NCBI RefSeq assembly: GCF_001708305.1 | Contig: NZ_CP016953.1 | Coordinates: 639,501 to 703,500 of the forward strand | From: Streptococcus himalayensis | GTDB lineage: Bacteria > Bacillota > Bacilli > Lactobacillales > Streptococcaceae | DNA: 64,000 nt | Direction of reading: 5' to 3' | Part shown: positions 63,850-64,000 of the stretch, piece after piece | Position numbering within the stretch: the first letter of the stretch is position 1 | How the letters are laid out: each line of letters opens with the position of its first letter | Program-made: the position numbers and the translations under genes | Notes under the pieces: model-generated | Told to the model about the DNA's origin: nothing | What the model saw: only the letters and a program-made list of their open reading frames with translations | The model's database searches: none

Positions 63850-64000
63850 TTACATTTTCTCTGGTGCTTCTACGCCAAGTAAGCGGAGAGCTTCTTTGAG
63901 AACGACACCTGTTGCATAGCTGAGGGCTAGGCGGCTCTCTCTTTCTGGACTGTCATCCAAAATCCGTGTGTGAGCATAGTATTTATTGAAACTTTGAGCC
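63850..64000 (-). CDS. argS: Arginyl-tRNA synthetase, C-terminal end only
   Basis: The minus strand runs open to the right window edge and ends with [49 protein letters not shown] and a stop at 63852-63850. This is the anticodon-binding DALR end of class Ia arginyl-tRNA synthetase. About 50 codons are in the window. Confidence 0.92.
   Translation of the reverse strand, partial: AQSFNKYYAHTRILDDSPERESRLALSYATGVVLKEALRLLGVEAPEKM

Overview
The window is a stretch of a low-GC Gram-positive chromosome that reads as Streptococcus. The evidence is the gene content and order (dltX-dltABCD, a GadVWEF-type PTS locus with bgaC/agaS/galM, the mal locus with MalR operators, aspS and hisS, ilvD next to rpmF-rpmG, an S8 C5a-peptidase-like LPXTG protease). 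Two small RNAs with the streptococcal CiaR promoter architecture support this. The species cannot be fixed from sequence reading alone.

Layout. 1-7.1 kb: the end of a beta-galactosidase gene, then a mannose-family PTS (IIB, IIC, IID, IIA), an AgaS sugar-phosphate isomerase, tagatose-1,6-bisphosphate aldolase and aldose 1-epimerase. Together these take up and degrade a galactose/N-acetylgalactosamine-type glycan. 7.5-9.3 kb: ruvB (apparently leaderless), a nucleotidyltransferase-like gene and a CiaR-type csRNA. 9.4-15.1 kb: an AT-rich island (see below). 15.2-20.1 kb: TetR and YhgE/Pip membrane protein, a bacteriocin-immunity-like protein and an S66 peptidase. 20.2-24.7 kb: the complete dlt operon including DltX. 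24.7-28.8 kb: a repeat-rich segment with a decapitated sortase A gene, a LysM-G5-CAP surface protein and a serine recombinase. 28.8-38.4 kb: housekeeping genes (yitT, aspS, hisS, a second csRNA, a GNAT gene, a DUF59 gene, ilvD, rpmF-rpmG with a structured leader). 38.5-40.5 kb: a Hol-Tox type I toxin-antitoxin candidate, an IS3-family remnant and a CPBP protease. 40.7-50.1 kb: a formate/nitrite-type transporter, a 2090-residue S8 surface protease with eight near-identical 219-bp repeats, and a PadR/DUF1700/DUF4097 operon. 50.1-62.4 kb: a second sortase A fragment, pullulanase and the divergent maltodextrin locus. 62.5-64 kb: a membrane protein, an NrdI-like flavodoxin and the 3' end of argS.

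The main finding is the 9.4-15.1 kb island, which reads as an undescribed RiPP (ribosomally made, modified peptide) cluster. It has a PlcR/TprA-type regulator, a 45-codon Sec-exported pheromone-like peptide, and an E1/ThiF-like adenylating enzyme with an N-terminal PqqD-like recognition domain. A 34-residue precursor with an Arg-rich C-terminal end (KRGGRNTINPES) follows, then a strong intra-operon hairpin. Last come an arginase-fold enzyme with all six metal ligands and its own recognition-like domain (probable peptide arginase making ornithine), an isochorismatase-like cysteine hydrolase, and an M50-type membrane metalloprotease that also carries a recognition-like domain. I see no YcaO, radical SAM, LanM or ABC transporter gene.

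Regulatory RNA is plentiful: two csRNAs with a shared anti-Shine-Dalgarno core, a probable antisense antitoxin RNA, a structured rpmF leader and two further orphan promoter-terminator pairs. Several families of degenerate intergenic repeats are dispersed through the window, including two truncated 3' ends of srtA. All functional statements rest on motif recognition by eye; no database search was run.
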